Below are positions 1-8,533 of a stretch of DNA of 13,512 bases, piece after piece. This stretch comes from an uncultured Clostridia bacterium (GTDB lineage Bacteria; Bacillota_A; Clostridia; TANB77; CAG-508): assembly GCA_949747745.1 (NCBI GenBank), contig CATKFT010000127.1, positions 1 through 13,512 of the forward strand. The letters are read 5' to 3'. A model generated the notes under the pieces. The model searched no databases and was not told where the DNA came from. It saw only the letters and a program-made list of their open reading frames with translations. Position 1 is the stretch's first letter. Each line of letters opens with the position of its first letter. Both the position numbers and the translations under genes were made by a program.

Positions 1-52
1 AAGATAAATATTATATAAATTCTAATAAATATAGTAAAGGGAGATTTAAGAA

Positions 53-763
53 ATGTTAGAAATAAAAGATATATGTTTTGAAAGAGATAATAAAAAAATA
101 TTAGACCATATTAATCTAAAATTAGATACAGATAAATTTATAGCGATTACAGGACCAAATGGTTCAGGAAAGTCTACTTTGGTTAAAATTATTATGGGAA
201 TTGAAAAACAAGATTTTGGAAGTATTATTTTTAATGATAAAGATATAACAAATCTGAAACCAGATGAAAGGGCAAGATTAGGTATAGGTTTTGCATTTCA
301 ACAACCAGTCAAGTTCAAAGGAATTACAGTATATGATTTATTAAAAATAGCATCTAAAAAAGAAATTAATAAACAAGAAGCATGTAATATTTTATCTAAA
401 GTGGGACTTTGTGCAAAAGAATATGTGGATAGAGAAATAAACAGTTCTTTATCTGGAGGAGAACTAAAAAGAATTGAAATAGCAACAGTTGCTGTAAGAG
501 AATCAATTTTAACGATATTTGATGAACCAGAAGCAGGGATAGATTTATGGAGTTTTAACAATCTTATTCAAATATTTGAAGATATGAGAAATATAATAAA
601 AGGTACAACATTAATTATTTCGCATCAAGAAAGAATATTAAACATTGCAGATGAAGTAATTTTAATGAAAAATGGTAAGATTGAAAAAATTGGTAAAAGT
701 AGTGATATATTAGAAGAAAACTTGTGTAATAATGGAGTTTGTTGCAAACTAAGAAAAAAATAG
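53..763 (+). CDS. sufC: SufC-like Fe-S cluster assembly ATPase
   Basis: This is a 236-aa soluble ABC ATPase that would power Fe-S cluster assembly with the SufB/SufD-type protein encoded next. Visible motifs are Walker A GPNGSGKST (34-42), a Q-loop in FAFQQP (about 80-85), signature SLSGGELKR (132-140), Walker B LTIFDEPE (153-160) and the switch histidine in IISHQ (H191). There are no membrane segments. Length and the pairing with a SufB/SufD homologue favour SufC over a transporter ATPase. The start ATG lies about 10 nt after an AAAGGGAGA ribosome-binding site. The C-terminus is unusual: it ends in a cysteine cluster CNNGVCC (C225, C230, C231) followed by a basic tail. The gap to the partner gene is 155-170 nt and contains a putative promoter. 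Family call is strong; the exact SUF or minimal-SUF subtype is inferred. Confidence 0.9.
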   Translation: MLEIKDICFERDNKKILDHINLKLDTDKFIAITGPNGSGKSTLVKIIMGIEKQDFGSIIFNDKDITNLKPDERARLGIGFAFQQPVKFKGITVYDLLKIASKKEINKQEACNILSKVGLCAKEYVDREINSSLSGGELKRIEIATVAVRESILTIFDEPEAGIDLWSFNNLIQIFEDMRNIIKGTTLIISHQERILNIADEVILMKNGKIEKIGKSSDILEENLCNNGVCCKLRKK

Positions 764-814
764 AGAATAGATAGTGTAAACTAGAGTGTTAAGTTATAAA
801 ATGCGAAGAATACA

Positions 815-840
815 AATTATTTATATAAAACTAAATAATT
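815..840. repeat. AT-rich inverted repeat between sufC and the SufBD gene
   Basis: AATTATTTA at 815-823 is perfectly complementary to TAAATAATT at 832-840, with an 8-nt loop. It could fold in RNA after sufC, but no U-tract follows and the low complexity makes chance possible. Confidence 0.35.
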
Positions 841-859
841 CATGATGCATAAGATAATT

Positions 860-888
860 ATGACAAAGTAGGAAAATTTACATATAGT
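860..888 (+). promoter_or_regulatory. Putative sigma-A-type promoter of the SufBD gene
   Basis: ATGACA at 860-865 (5 of 6 to TTGACA) and TATAGT at 883-888 (5 of 6 to TATAAT) are separated by exactly 17 nt. They lie about 45 nt upstream of the SufBD start. This would give the SufBD gene its own transcription start in addition to any read-through from sufC. Judged by eye only. Confidence 0.45.
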
Positions 889-933
889 TATATTGTATAA
901 GTAAAACAAGAAAATAATATGGAGGTAAATTTG

Positions 934-1854
934 ATGGATAGTATAGATGAAAAACTACTAAAAGAAGTGTCAAATGATTTGGGAGAAATTAGAAATGGAG
1001 CATATAATATTCGCAAAAACGGAGAAGGAATAGAAAGAAAAATAACAGATAATATAAATATTATAACAAAAGAGGATAAATCTGGAATAGATATAATAGT
1101 TAAAGAAAACACAAAATTTGAATTTGTACATATACCTGTAATTATAACAAAAAGTGGTATAAAAGATGTAGTATATAATGACTTTTTTATAGGAAAAAAT
1201 GCAAATGTAGTAATAATAGCAGGATGTGGAATACATAATAGCCATCATGAAGATTCAACCCATAATGGAATACATAGGTTCTTTTTAGAAGAAGGAGCAA
1301 AAGTAAAATATATAGAGAAGCACTATGGAGAAGGAACAGGAAATGGAAAAAGAATATTAAACCCAGTAACAGAAGTAGAACTAAAAGATGGTGCTACAAT
1401 GGAAATGGAAACTATTCAAGTAAAAGGAGTAGATTCTACAATAAGAGAAACTAAGGCAAAGCTTGAAAGTAATACAAATTTAACAATACAAGAAAAAATA
1501 ATGACACATGGAAACCAATATGCAAAAACAGAATTTTATGTAGAGCTAAATGGAAAAAATTCAAGTACACATGTAACATCAAGAAGTGTAGCAACAGAAT
1601 ATTCAAAGCAGGAATTTATTTCAAAAGTATTAGGGAATACAAAATGTTATGCACATGTAGAATGTGATGCTATAATAAAAGATGAAGGAAAAGTAGTTGC
1701 AATACCAGAAATAGATGCAAATAATGTAGAAGCAAACTTGATACACGAAGCTGCAATAGGAAAAATTGCAGGAGAGCAATTGATGAAGCTAATGACATTG
1801 GGGTTAACTGAAAAAGAAGCAGAGGAAGAAATTATAAGTGGATTTTTGAGATAA
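934..1854 (+). CDS. Short SufB/SufD-family Fe-S assembly scaffold protein
   Basis: This 306-aa protein of the SufB/SufD beta-helix family is the likely scaffold on which the cluster is built, partnered by the SufC ATPase upstream. The C-terminal signature LIHEAAIGKI (269-278) followed by EQLMKLMTLGL and EEEIISGFL is typical of SufB/SufD. A segment with two cysteines, TKCYAHVECDAI (about 236-247), and a His-rich patch CGIHNSHHEDSTHNGIH (98-114) are candidate metal or sulfur ligands. It is much shorter than classical SufB (about 470 aa) and resembles the minimal SufC+SufB two-gene systems. The start is ATG 934, placed 8 nt after GGAGG; an ATG at 919 lies upstream of that site and is unlikely. 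CGG at 1020-1022 spans two codons (AAC GGA), so it is not a recoding site. Confidence 0.88.
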   Translation: MDSIDEKLLKEVSNDLGEIRNGAYNIRKNGEGIERKITDNINIITKEDKSGIDIIVKENTKFEFVHIPVIITKSGIKDVVYNDFFIGKNANVVIIAGCGIHNSHHEDSTHNGIHRFFLEEGAKVKYIEKHYGEGTGNGKRILNPVTEVELKDGATMEMETIQVKGVDSTIRETKAKLESNTNLTIQEKIMTHGNQYAKTEFYVELNGKNSSTHVTSRSVATEYSKQEFISKVLGNTKCYAHVECDAIIKDEGKVVAIPEIDANNVEANLIHEAAIGKIAGEQLMKLMTLGLTEKEAEEEIISGFLR

Positions 1855-1962
1855 CTCTAAAACAAGGAGAAAAGCTTTCAAGTAAAGTACAATCAAGAGA
1901 TTATGCAAATAATATATTCTACCAATTTATTATATAGTTTATAAAATGTAATAAATATAATT

Positions 1963-1997
1963 TGAGAGAGGGTTTTATAAAAAAACTCTCATTTTTT
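1963..1997 (+). terminator. Rho-independent terminator after the SufBD gene
   Basis: TGAGAG at 1963-1968 pairs with CTCTCA at 1986-1991, and a GTTTT / AAAA segment can extend the stem inside. It is followed directly by six T at 1992-1997. Position and form are those of an intrinsic terminator closing the suf pair. The rest of the 1855-2063 gap shows no gene. Confidence 0.75.
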
Positions 1998-2063
1998 GTT
2001 GTAAAAATTATAAAAAAATGATAAGATTTAAATATGATTTTGCAAATGAAAAAGGAGAAGAAT

Positions 2064-2534
2064 ATGATGAATATTTTTAAACAGGAAAAAGCTATAACTC
2101 TTGTATCACTTATGATTACTGTAATATTATTGTTTATATTAGCAGGTGTTAGCATTACAATAGGAACAGGGCAGATGAAAACTGTAAATGATTCTAAATT
2201 AACTAGTGAATTAGAAATGGTGCAACATGCAGTACTTGAACAATATATAAAATATAAAACAACAAAAGATAAAGTGTATTTAGTAGGAAATAAAATAACT
2301 AAGGAAGAGGCAAGTAGTGCTGCTTCTGAGATGGGAGTAACTCTTACAAATATTCCAGATACATATAAGGATAAAGACTACTATAGGTTAGATAAAGCAT
2401 CTTTAACAGCAATGGGAATACAAGAGGTGTCTAATGAATATATTATTAATTATATATCAGGAGAAGTAATGAATATTACTGTAAAGAAAACAAGTAGAAA
2501 TAAGCCATTATATGCAATAGCAAATAATTTTTAA
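2064..2534 (+). CDS. Type IV pilin-like (prepilin-type N-terminus) protein
   Basis: A 156-aa protein with a short basic leader (MMNIFKQEKA), then ITLVSLMITVILLFILAGVS, a single hydrophobic helix at about 11-30 of the kind found in prepilins (class III signal). The remaining about 125 residues are hydrophilic and probably external. The usual Gly before the cleavage site is Ala here and the Glu normally at mature position 5 is missing (ITLVS rather than FTLIE), as in the many pilin-like proteins of gut Clostridia. Whether prepilin peptidase processes it is uncertain. Start chosen at ATG 2064 (or 2067) after AAAGGAG; an ATG at 2034 lies upstream of that site. No other pilus genes are visible, so the role (surface fibre, pseudopilin or adhesin) is unknown. 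Confidence 0.6.
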   Translation: MMNIFKQEKAITLVSLMITVILLFILAGVSITIGTGQMKTVNDSKLTSELEMVQHAVLEQYIKYKTTKDKVYLVGNKITKEEASSAASEMGVTLTNIPDTYKDKDYYRLDKASLTAMGIQEVSNEYIINYISGEVMNITVKKTSRNKPLYAIANNF

Positions 2535-2551
2535 GATATATATGAAATTGG

Positions 2552-2604
2552 TATTTTTGTAATATTATAAACAGTGGCAAATAGAAATTGTTTATACAAA
2601 AATA
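2552..2604 (+). promoter_or_regulatory. Imperfect hairpin in the murB leader
   Basis: TATAAACA (2566-2573) pairs with TGTTTATA (2589-2596). The arms continue as TATTTTTG (2552-2559) with CAAAAATA (2597-2604), leaving a 6-nt bulge on the left. The structure ends immediately before the murB ribosome-binding site AAAGGAG (2604-2610). It may be a leader structure; there is no U-tract, so it is not an obvious terminator. Confidence 0.35.
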
Positions 2605-2615
2605 AAGGAGAATAG

Positions 2616-3534
2616 ATGGATATAGAAAGCATATATGAAGAGTTATTACAAAAAATAGGGAGTTCAAAAGTATTAAGAAATGAAAGTATGAAAAAACATA
2701 CTTCATTTAAAATTGGAGGAAATGCAGATATATTAGTTAAAGCAAAAAACATAGAAGACATAAAGAGAGTATTAGAAGTTGTAAATAAAAATAATATATC
2801 ACTATATTTAATAGGAAATGGAACTAACATTTTAGTTAAAGATAAAGGAATAAGAGGAATAGTACTTAAAATAGATATAAAAACCTATAATATAACTAAA
2901 AAAGAAAATATAGCAACAATAAAAGTAGGCTCAGGAGTAAAACTTTCAAAATTAGCATATGATTTACAAAAGCAAGGAATACAAGGTTTTGAATTTGCAT
3001 CACGGAATACCAGGTACAATTGGAGGAGCAGTATTTATGAATGCAGGGGCTCATGGAAAAGAGATGAAAAATATAGTAGTAAGTACAACATACATGGATT
3101 ATCAAGGAAAAATAAATACTATAACAAACAAACAGCAAAAATTTTCTTATAGAAACAGCATATTTTCAAAAGAAAAATGGATTATTTTAGAAACAACAAT
3201 AGAGCTACCATATGGAAACAAAGAGGAAATAGAAGCAAAGATAAAAGAATATGCAGAATATAGAAAAGAAAAACAACCAATAACAAGTCCAAGTGCAGGA
3301 AGTACATTTAAAAGAGGAGAAGACTACATAACAGCAAAACTAATAGATGAGTGCGGATTAAAAGGTTATAAAATAGGTGGAGCACAAATATCTAATATAC
3401 ATGCAGGATTTATAATAAATACAGGAAATGCAACATCAAAAGATGTAGAAGACCTAATAAACTACACAATAAAAAAAGTACAAGAAAAATTTAATAAAAC
3501 AATTGAACTAGAAATAAAAGTGATTGGAGAGTAA
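2616..3534 (+). CDS. murB: UDP-N-acetylenolpyruvoylglucosamine reductase MurB, read through a +1 shift at CGG
   Basis: MurB reduces UDP-GlcNAc-enolpyruvate to UDP-MurNAc (FAD, NADPH; cytoplasm), a committed step of peptidoglycan synthesis. Start ATG 2616 follows AAAGGAG. Frame 1 runs 2616-3002 (129 codons) with the FAD-domain motifs HTSFKIGG (28-35) and LIGNGTNILV (65-74). At CGG 3003-3005 the conserved protein continues in the +1 frame from GGA 3004. The joined sequence FAS-G-IPGTIGGAV matches the highly conserved MurB segment exactly with one Gly for four bases. Frame 2 carries the catalytic Ser in SPSAGSTFKRG (Ser229 of the joined protein) and the C-terminal ELE (297-299), giving 305 aa, the normal length. 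Without the shift, translation would end at 3152, before the active-site Ser. An essential gene is unlikely to be a pseudogene, so recoding is inferred. Confidence 0.9.
3003..3006 (+). other. +1 recoding site 1 (murB): TCA-CGG-A
   Basis: In-frame CGG after codon TCA. Skipping C3003 gives GGA (Gly130) and restores the FASGIPGTIGG motif. In the original frame 49 non-MurB residues follow before a stop. TCA followed by GGA without the extra C occurs normally about 70 nt upstream (GSGVKL), so the added base is specific to this site. Confidence 0.85.
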
Positions 3535-3644
3535 AATAATAAAACCAAAAATAAAAATATATAAATGAAAAAATAGAAATATATTACTTTATGAAAGCGG
3601 ATGGCAAAAGAAATAACAAAAAAGAGAAAGGAAGATAAAAAATA

Positions 3645-5177
3645 ATGAAGGGATTTTTTTCATGGTTTAAAGGAAGTACAAAAATGAAAAGGTGGATGTT
3701 AATAATACTTGTAGGAATTATATTAGTAGGATATGGAGTAGCATCAATACTAATTGCAAAAGAAATGTCATTTTTAGAAATTGGAAAAATAGTTCTATTA
3801 TTTGTAATAGGTTTTACTCTAACAATACTAGGTATGGTATTTGCACTAAAAAGGACAATGGAATTATTAATAGAAGCAAGTGATATGCGTTTACAAAAGG
3901 GAAATAAAGATATAAATGTGAATTCATTAATATTTAACAAAAAAGTATATAACAAAGGACCAAACATAGTAGTAATAGGTGGAGGAAGCGGATTAAATAC
4001 AGTATTAAAAGGACTAAAAAATTATACAAGCAATATTACAGCAATAGTAACAGTTTCAGACTATGGAAAACTTCCAACTCAATCAAGAAAACAACTAGAA
4101 CTACTTCCATTAGATGATATAAAAGAATCTATAATATCATTATCATATAATGAAAATGCAATGCAAGAAATGCTAGACTTAAAACTAGACCAAGGAGTAC
4201 TTTCAGGTTTAACATTTGGAGATATATATTTACACTCAATACAAAAATTATATGGTAATACATTAGAGGCTATTGAAAAAAGTAAATATATATTAAACAT
4301 TACAGGAAGAGTCCTACCTGTAACATTAGATGAAATAAGCATATGTGCAGAACTAGAAAATGGAATGGTAGTAGAAGAAAAAGAAAAAATACCTGAGATA
4401 GTATTTGATAAAGTGACGAAAATAAATAGAATATATATAAAACCATCAAATTGTATACCAGCGCCAGGAGTTTTAGAGGCTATAAAAAATGCAGATGCAA
4501 TTATAATAGGTCCAGGAAGTCTATATACAAATGTTATACCAAATTTACTTATTAAAAATGTATCAAGAACAATAAAAGAATCAAAAGCAATAAAAATATA
4601 TGTAAATAATATAATGACAGAACCTGGTCAAACTGATAATTATGCAATATCAGATCATTTACAAGCAATTATAGACCATACAGGAGAGGGAATTGTTGAT
4701 TATTGTATATATGATACAGGAGAAGTAGTACCTGAATATGTAAGAAAATACAACAAAGAGGGTCAAGATTTAGTAGAACAAGATATACAAAAATGCAAAG
4801 AAAAAGGTATTAAATTACTTCAAAGAAATTTATCAACCATTATAGATGATAATATAAGACATAACCCAAAAGCAGTAGCAGAGGCGATAGTGCAAATAAT
4901 ATGTGACGATTTAAAATTTAAGGATAGACAAAGTGACCCACAATATGTAATGTTAAATTCAAGATTAAAACAAGAAAAGAAAAAGAGAAAAAATGTATCA
5001 CCAATTTTTAAATTAAAAGAAAATAATAAAAAAGGTAATACAAAGGTAGAAAAAAGAACAAGTAAATTTAATGAGAAATATAAAGAAAGAATAGAATCAA
5101 TAAAAACAAGTGAAGATAAAAGGTTAGATAACTTAAGAAAAGAAATAGAAAAAGAAATGCAAGAAGAAAACAAATAA
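3645..5177 (+). CDS. yvcK: Membrane-anchored YvcK/CofD-like protein (variant)
   Basis: A 510-aa protein. Two N-terminal membrane helices (about 19-39 and 50-68) precede a Rossmann-like YvcK/CofD domain beginning NIVVIGGGSGLNTVLKGL (107-124). Later motifs GRVLPVTLDE, IIIGPGSLYTNVIPNLL and NIMTEPGQT are clear family marks. YvcK proteins bind UDP-sugars and affect carbon metabolism and cell-wall growth; in many Firmicutes the order is murB-rapZ-yvcK-whiA, and here murB is adjacent but rapZ is absent. Odd features: the usual DDGGSSGRLR loop is replaced by SDYGKLPTQSRKQ (138-150), the expected FGN is FGD, and a Lys/Glu-rich tail (about 437-510) is predicted to be extended or coiled. It may therefore be a divergent paralogue with changed ligand binding. 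Ribosome-binding site AAAGGAAG precedes ATG 3645. No CGG codon is used. Confidence 0.8.
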   Translation: MKGFFSWFKGSTKMKRWMLIILVGIILVGYGVASILIAKEMSFLEIGKIVLLFVIGFTLTILGMVFALKRTMELLIEASDMRLQKGNKDINVNSLIFNKKVYNKGPNIVVIGGGSGLNTVLKGLKNYTSNITAIVTVSDYGKLPTQSRKQLELLPLDDIKESIISLSYNENAMQEMLDLKLDQGVLSGLTFGDIYLHSIQKLYGNTLEAIEKSKYILNITGRVLPVTLDEISICAELENGMVVEEKEKIPEIVFDKVTKINRIYIKPSNCIPAPGVLEAIKNADAIIIGPGSLYTNVIPNLLIKNVSRTIKESKAIKIYVNNIMTEPGQTDNYAISDHLQAIIDHTGEGIVDYCIYDTGEVVPEYVRKYNKEGQDLVEQDIQKCKEKGIKLLQRNLSTIIDDNIRHNPKAVAEAIVQIICDDLKFKDRQSDPQYVMLNSRLKQEKKKRKNVSPIFKLKENNKKGNTKVEKRTSKFNEKYKERIESIKTSEDKRLDNLRKEIEKEMQEENK

Positions 5178-5221
5178 TAAACAAAGAGAAAATGTTTTAT
5201 TTAAAGTAAATCTTAAAAGAA

Positions 5222-5263
5222 ACAATAGTTTTAAAAAAAGTTCTTTATTTAAGAAACTGTTGT
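5222..5263 (+). terminator. Long imperfect hairpin after the yvcK-like gene
   Basis: ACAATAGTTT (5222-5231) pairs with AAACTGTTGT (5254-5263) with one G-U pair, and an inner AAAAAAAG / CTTTATTT segment extends the stem with one mismatch. No T-run follows, so it is a weak terminator or a leader structure; its right arm overlaps the putative -35 of the next gene. Confidence 0.35.
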
Positions 5264-5288
5264 GTAAAGTACAAATGTGGGCTATAAA
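5260..5288 (+). promoter_or_regulatory. Putative promoter of the debranching-enzyme gene
   Basis: TATAAA at 5283-5288 (5 of 6) lies 17 nt after TTGTGT at 5260-5265 (TTG conserved). It is about 40 nt upstream of the start codon, which is preceded by a strong AGGAGGAG ribosome-binding site (5317-5324). By eye only. Confidence 0.35.
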
Positions 5289-5329
5289 AATCAAACTATG
5301 AATTGTAGGAAATATTAGGAGGAGTACAA

Positions 5330-7359
5330 ATGAAATATAGTAAAAAACATATGAATTTAGAAGAAGGACTAAAAAGAGAATGGTTAATAACAAATGGAAT
5401 AGGAGGATATGCCTCATCTAGCATTATTGGATGCAATACAAGAAAATATCATGGTTTACTTATAGCACCACTTACTCCTCCAGCAAGAAGATTTTTAGTA
5501 TTATCAAAAATAGATGAAAGTATAGAAATAGATGGAAAAAAGCATGACCTTTATACAAATATGAGTAAAAATTATATTTCTAAACGGATATAAATACCAA
5601 GAAGCATTTGAAAAAGAATATATACCAACATTTTTTTATAAAGTAGAAGATATATTAATAAATAAATCTATTTGTATGAAACAAAAAGAAAATACAGTGT
5701 GTGTATTATACAAAATAAGAAATGGAAAAAAGCATGCGAAATTAACATTAGCACCAATAATAAATTTTAGAGATTTTCACCAAATGAATACAGAACATGA
5801 ATATAATTTAAGACAAGAAGTAAAGGGAAAGAAGATAAAAGTTGTTGTAGATGGAAATAGTCAAACACCTATATATATATATTCAAATTCAGGAAATTAT
5901 ATAGAACATAAGAATGATCATTTCAGAAATATGTTTTATATAGAAGAAGAAAAAAGAGGCTTTTTTCCAGAAGAAAACCATGCTGTTTGTGGAAGATATG
6001 AAATTGAGCTAGAGCCAAAAGAAGAAAAGGAAATATTAATAGTTTGTTCATTAGAAGAAAATATTGAAGAAACTAATATAAATACAGTAATAGATAATGA
6101 AAAACAAAGAATAGCTAAACTTGTAAAAGAATCAAAATTATTAGATATAAAACCTAAAAATCAAGATAAAAAATATCAAGAATTAATAAGAGACTATATA
6201 ATAGCAACAGATAATTTTGTAGTGTATAGACAAGCTTTTGGGTTACATACATTAATTGCAGGGTATCATTGGTTTTTAGATTGGGGAAGAGATGCACTTA
6301 TTTCTTTTGAGGGAACAGTATTAATTCCAAGAAGATTTGATATAGCAAAAGAAGTATTACTAACATTTACAAAGAATATTAAATTTGGATTAGTTCCAAA
6401 TGGATATTCAGGCTTTGACAATAGACCATTATATAATAGTGTAGATGCATCACTTTTATTATTTGAGCAAATTAAGAAATATGTAGAATATACAAATGAT
6501 TATGAATTTGTAAAGGAAAATTTATATGATATATTAAAAAATATAATTGATTCTTATATAAATGGTATAGATTTAGATGATAATAATATATATTTAGATA
6601 CAGACAACTTAATAGTGTCACGGAACTACTAAAACACAAAATACTTGGATGGATGCAAAATATGGTGATTTTTCGGTAACTCCAAGAAACGGAAAAGCCG
6701 TTGAAATAAATAGTTTATGGTATAATGCTTTAAAAATAATGGAAGAACTTACAAAAGAATTTGGTAAAAAAGAAGAAGCTAAAAAATATGGAACTCTTGC
6801 AACAAAGACTAAAAAGGCATTTAATGAAAAATTCTATAATGTGAAGAAAAAATGCTTATATGATGTTATAGGAGATGATAAAATTCGTCCAAATCAAGTT
6901 TTTAGTTTATCTTTAACATACCAAGTATTAGACCCAGCATCTAATATTGCAGAAGAAGTATTTACTACAGTAACTAAAAAATTACTTAATAAATATGGAT
7001 TGAAAACTTTAGCTAAAGGTGAAGAGAACTATGTTGAAATATATGAAGGAGATCCATTTAAAAGAGATATGAGTTATCATCAAGGAATTACATGGCCATG
7101 GCTACTTGGAATATACTATGATGCATATAAAAATATAATTAAGGCTACAAAGGATAAAGAAAAAAAGAAAGAATTACAAGAAAAATATACAGAGTTTGTG
7201 TTATTGGTACAAAAAACATTTATAAAAGCATTTTATGAAGATGGAATAGTAGGAAGTATATCAGAATTATATGATTCAAAAACACCATATATGCCAAAAG
7301 GAACAATGGCACAGTGTTGGAGTGTAGCCGAGATTGCAAGAATCATTTTTGAAAAATAG
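5330..7359 (+). CDS. Glycogen debranching enzyme (amylo-alpha-1,6-glucosidase), read through two +1 shifts at CGG
   Basis: This cytoplasmic enzyme hydrolyses alpha-1,6 branch stubs during glycogen breakdown. Three frames make one protein of 675 aa, normal for bacterial GDE proteins: 5330-5584 (85 codons), 5586-6620 (345 codons) and 6622-7359. Frame 1 has the N-terminal domain motif TNGIGGYASS (21-30) and NTRKYHGLL (36-44). The second part continues G-YKYQEAFEKEYIPTFF and holds HWFLDWGRDALISFEG (about 313-328). The third part begins G-TTKTQNTWMDAKYGD, containing the TWMDAK motif (438-443), and ends with YHQGITWPWLLG (582-593). Both joints restore a Gly at family-conserved positions. The ribosome must shift twice to make the active enzyme, since both (alpha/alpha)6-barrel halves are needed. 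The partner branching enzyme (GH57) lies at the right end of the window. Confidence 0.88.
5585..5588 (+). other. +1 recoding site 2 (debranching enzyme): AAA-CGG-A
   Basis: In-frame CGG after AAA. The original frame reads CGG ATA TAA and stops two codons later. Skipping C5585 gives GGA TAT AAA TAC and continues the GDE protein (Gly86-Tyr-Lys-Tyr). The next ATG in the new frame is at 5676, 30 codons on, so re-initiation cannot supply the missing segment. Confidence 0.85.
6621..6624 (+). other. +1 recoding site 3 (debranching enzyme): TCA-CGG-A
   Basis: In-frame CGG after TCA, sharing the 8-mer TCACGGAA with site 1. The original frame reads CGG AAC TAC TAA and stops. Skipping C6621 gives GGA ACT ACT AAA and leads straight into the conserved TWMDAK motif, with Gly431 at the joint. 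Confidence 0.85.
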
Positions 7360-7431
7360 TATAATGACTTAAAGTTTATTATAGATATGACAAACTATAT
7401 AAATAAGTGTTGTAAGAATAGAGGAAATAAA

Positions 7432-8458
7432 ATGACAGTTGAAGAACTAGAAAAGAGAATAAAGAATAATCATTTAGATAGTGTATATTTATTATATGGG
7501 GAAGAAAATTTTTTATTAGAAAGTACAGTAAAAAAAATAAGAAATCTATTTGGAGAAGTAACAAAAGGTATAAACTATATTGAAATAGATGAAACCAATA
7601 TAAATAAACTGATACAAGAACTACAAACACCAGCATTTGGCTATGAAAAGAAATTAATTATAGTTAAAAATACAGGAATATTTAAGCGTGAGATAAAGAA
7701 AAAGGGAGCAGATTTTGCAAATTATAGAGATAAATTAATAGAATATTTAAAAGAGAATGTAGAAGAAGTAAGTGATACAATTATATTAGTATTCATAGAA
7801 GAAACAGTGGATAAAACGAAATTATTATCAACATTAGAAGAACAAAATGCAGTTATTTGCAATTTTGAATATCAAAAAATACCCAATATACTAGCAAGGC
7901 TAAAAGCAATATGTAAAGCATATGAAGTAAGTATAAGTGATACAAATCTAAAATATTTTGTAGAATGTGTAGGAATAAATTTACAAGATTTAATAAATGA
8001 AATTAGGAAACAAATAGAATATGTAGGAACTAATGGAGAAATAACAAAAGAGACAATTGATATACTTGCAATAAAAAAGCTAGAGAGTGTAATATTTGAT
8101 TTAACAGATAGTTTAGGAAGAAAAGATACAAAGACTGCAATAATAGTACTAAATAATTTACTTTATGAAAAAGAACCAATACAAAAAATATTAATTACAC
8201 TATATAATCATTTTAAAAAATTATATTTAACAAAACTAGCAATAAAGCAAGGAAGAGATATACGGAGAAAGTTTAGGATTAAAATCAAATTTAAGTTTTT
8301 TAATAGGAAAGTACAAAACACAAGCAAACTATTTTGAAGAGCAAGAACTAAAACAAATATTAAATGAATTAATAGAGCTAGATTCAAACTACAAAGTTGG
8401 AAAAATAGATATTAATATAGGATTAGAAGCAATTCTTTGTAGATATTGTTCAAAATAG
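7432..8458 (+). CDS. holA: DNA polymerase III delta subunit HolA, read through a +1 shift at CGG
   Basis: HolA is the clamp-loader subunit that opens the sliding clamp. The N-terminus has the delta motif VYLLYGEENFLLESTVKKI, followed by the ATPase-like fold of the family. Start ATG 7432 is chosen because AGAGGA lies 6 nt upstream; an in-frame ATG at 7387 has no such site. Frame 1 covers 277 codons to 8262. At CGG 8263-8265 the protein continues in +1 as G-ESLGLKSNLSFLIGKYKTQANYF and ends at TAG 8456-8458, giving 341 aa, the normal length. The LG...K..QA.YF pattern is the typical HolA C-terminal domain, needed for pentamer assembly. In the unshifted frame a basic, unrelated tail runs to 8337. 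In many Firmicutes holA is followed by rpsT and gpr; here gpr follows directly. Confidence 0.87.
8263..8266 (+). other. +1 recoding site 4 (holA): ATA-CGG-A
   Basis: In-frame CGG after ATA; skipping C8263 gives GGA and the HolA C-terminal domain. It shares the 12-mer AGATATACGGAG with site 5. A near-identical intact context ATAGGAGAT occurs in frame at about 6868-6876 without the C. Confidence 0.82.
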
Positions 8459-8533
8459 ATTATAATAAATTTGGTATAGAAATTACAAATGAAGAAATTA
8501 AATTCTATTGTTAAAAAATATATAATTATGTAT

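Noticed and set aside
1020..1022. CGG in the SufBD gene as a further recoding site
   Set aside because: It spans codons AAC and GGA; the frame is uninterrupted. The same holds for 3354, 3989, 6690 and similar triplets.
3591..3638. Short ORF (about 15 codons, Lys-rich) upstream of the yvcK-like gene
   Set aside because: No ribosome-binding site before it and no recognisable product; it looks like leader sequence containing the yvcK ribosome-binding site.
3692..3883. 63-aa plus-strand ORF inside the yvcK-like gene
   Set aside because: Out-of-frame shadow of a well-supported membrane-anchored protein.
4820..5417. Minus-strand hydrophobic ORFs opposite yvcK-like and debranching genes
   Set aside because: Antisense shadows rich in Leu/Phe/Ser caused by AT-rich Lys/Glu codons on the other strand; no ribosome-binding sites or family resemblance.
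5580..5600. Stop-codon readthrough or selenocysteine instead of frameshifting
   Set aside because: The downstream homology is in the +1 frame, not the same frame, and the stops involved are TAA.
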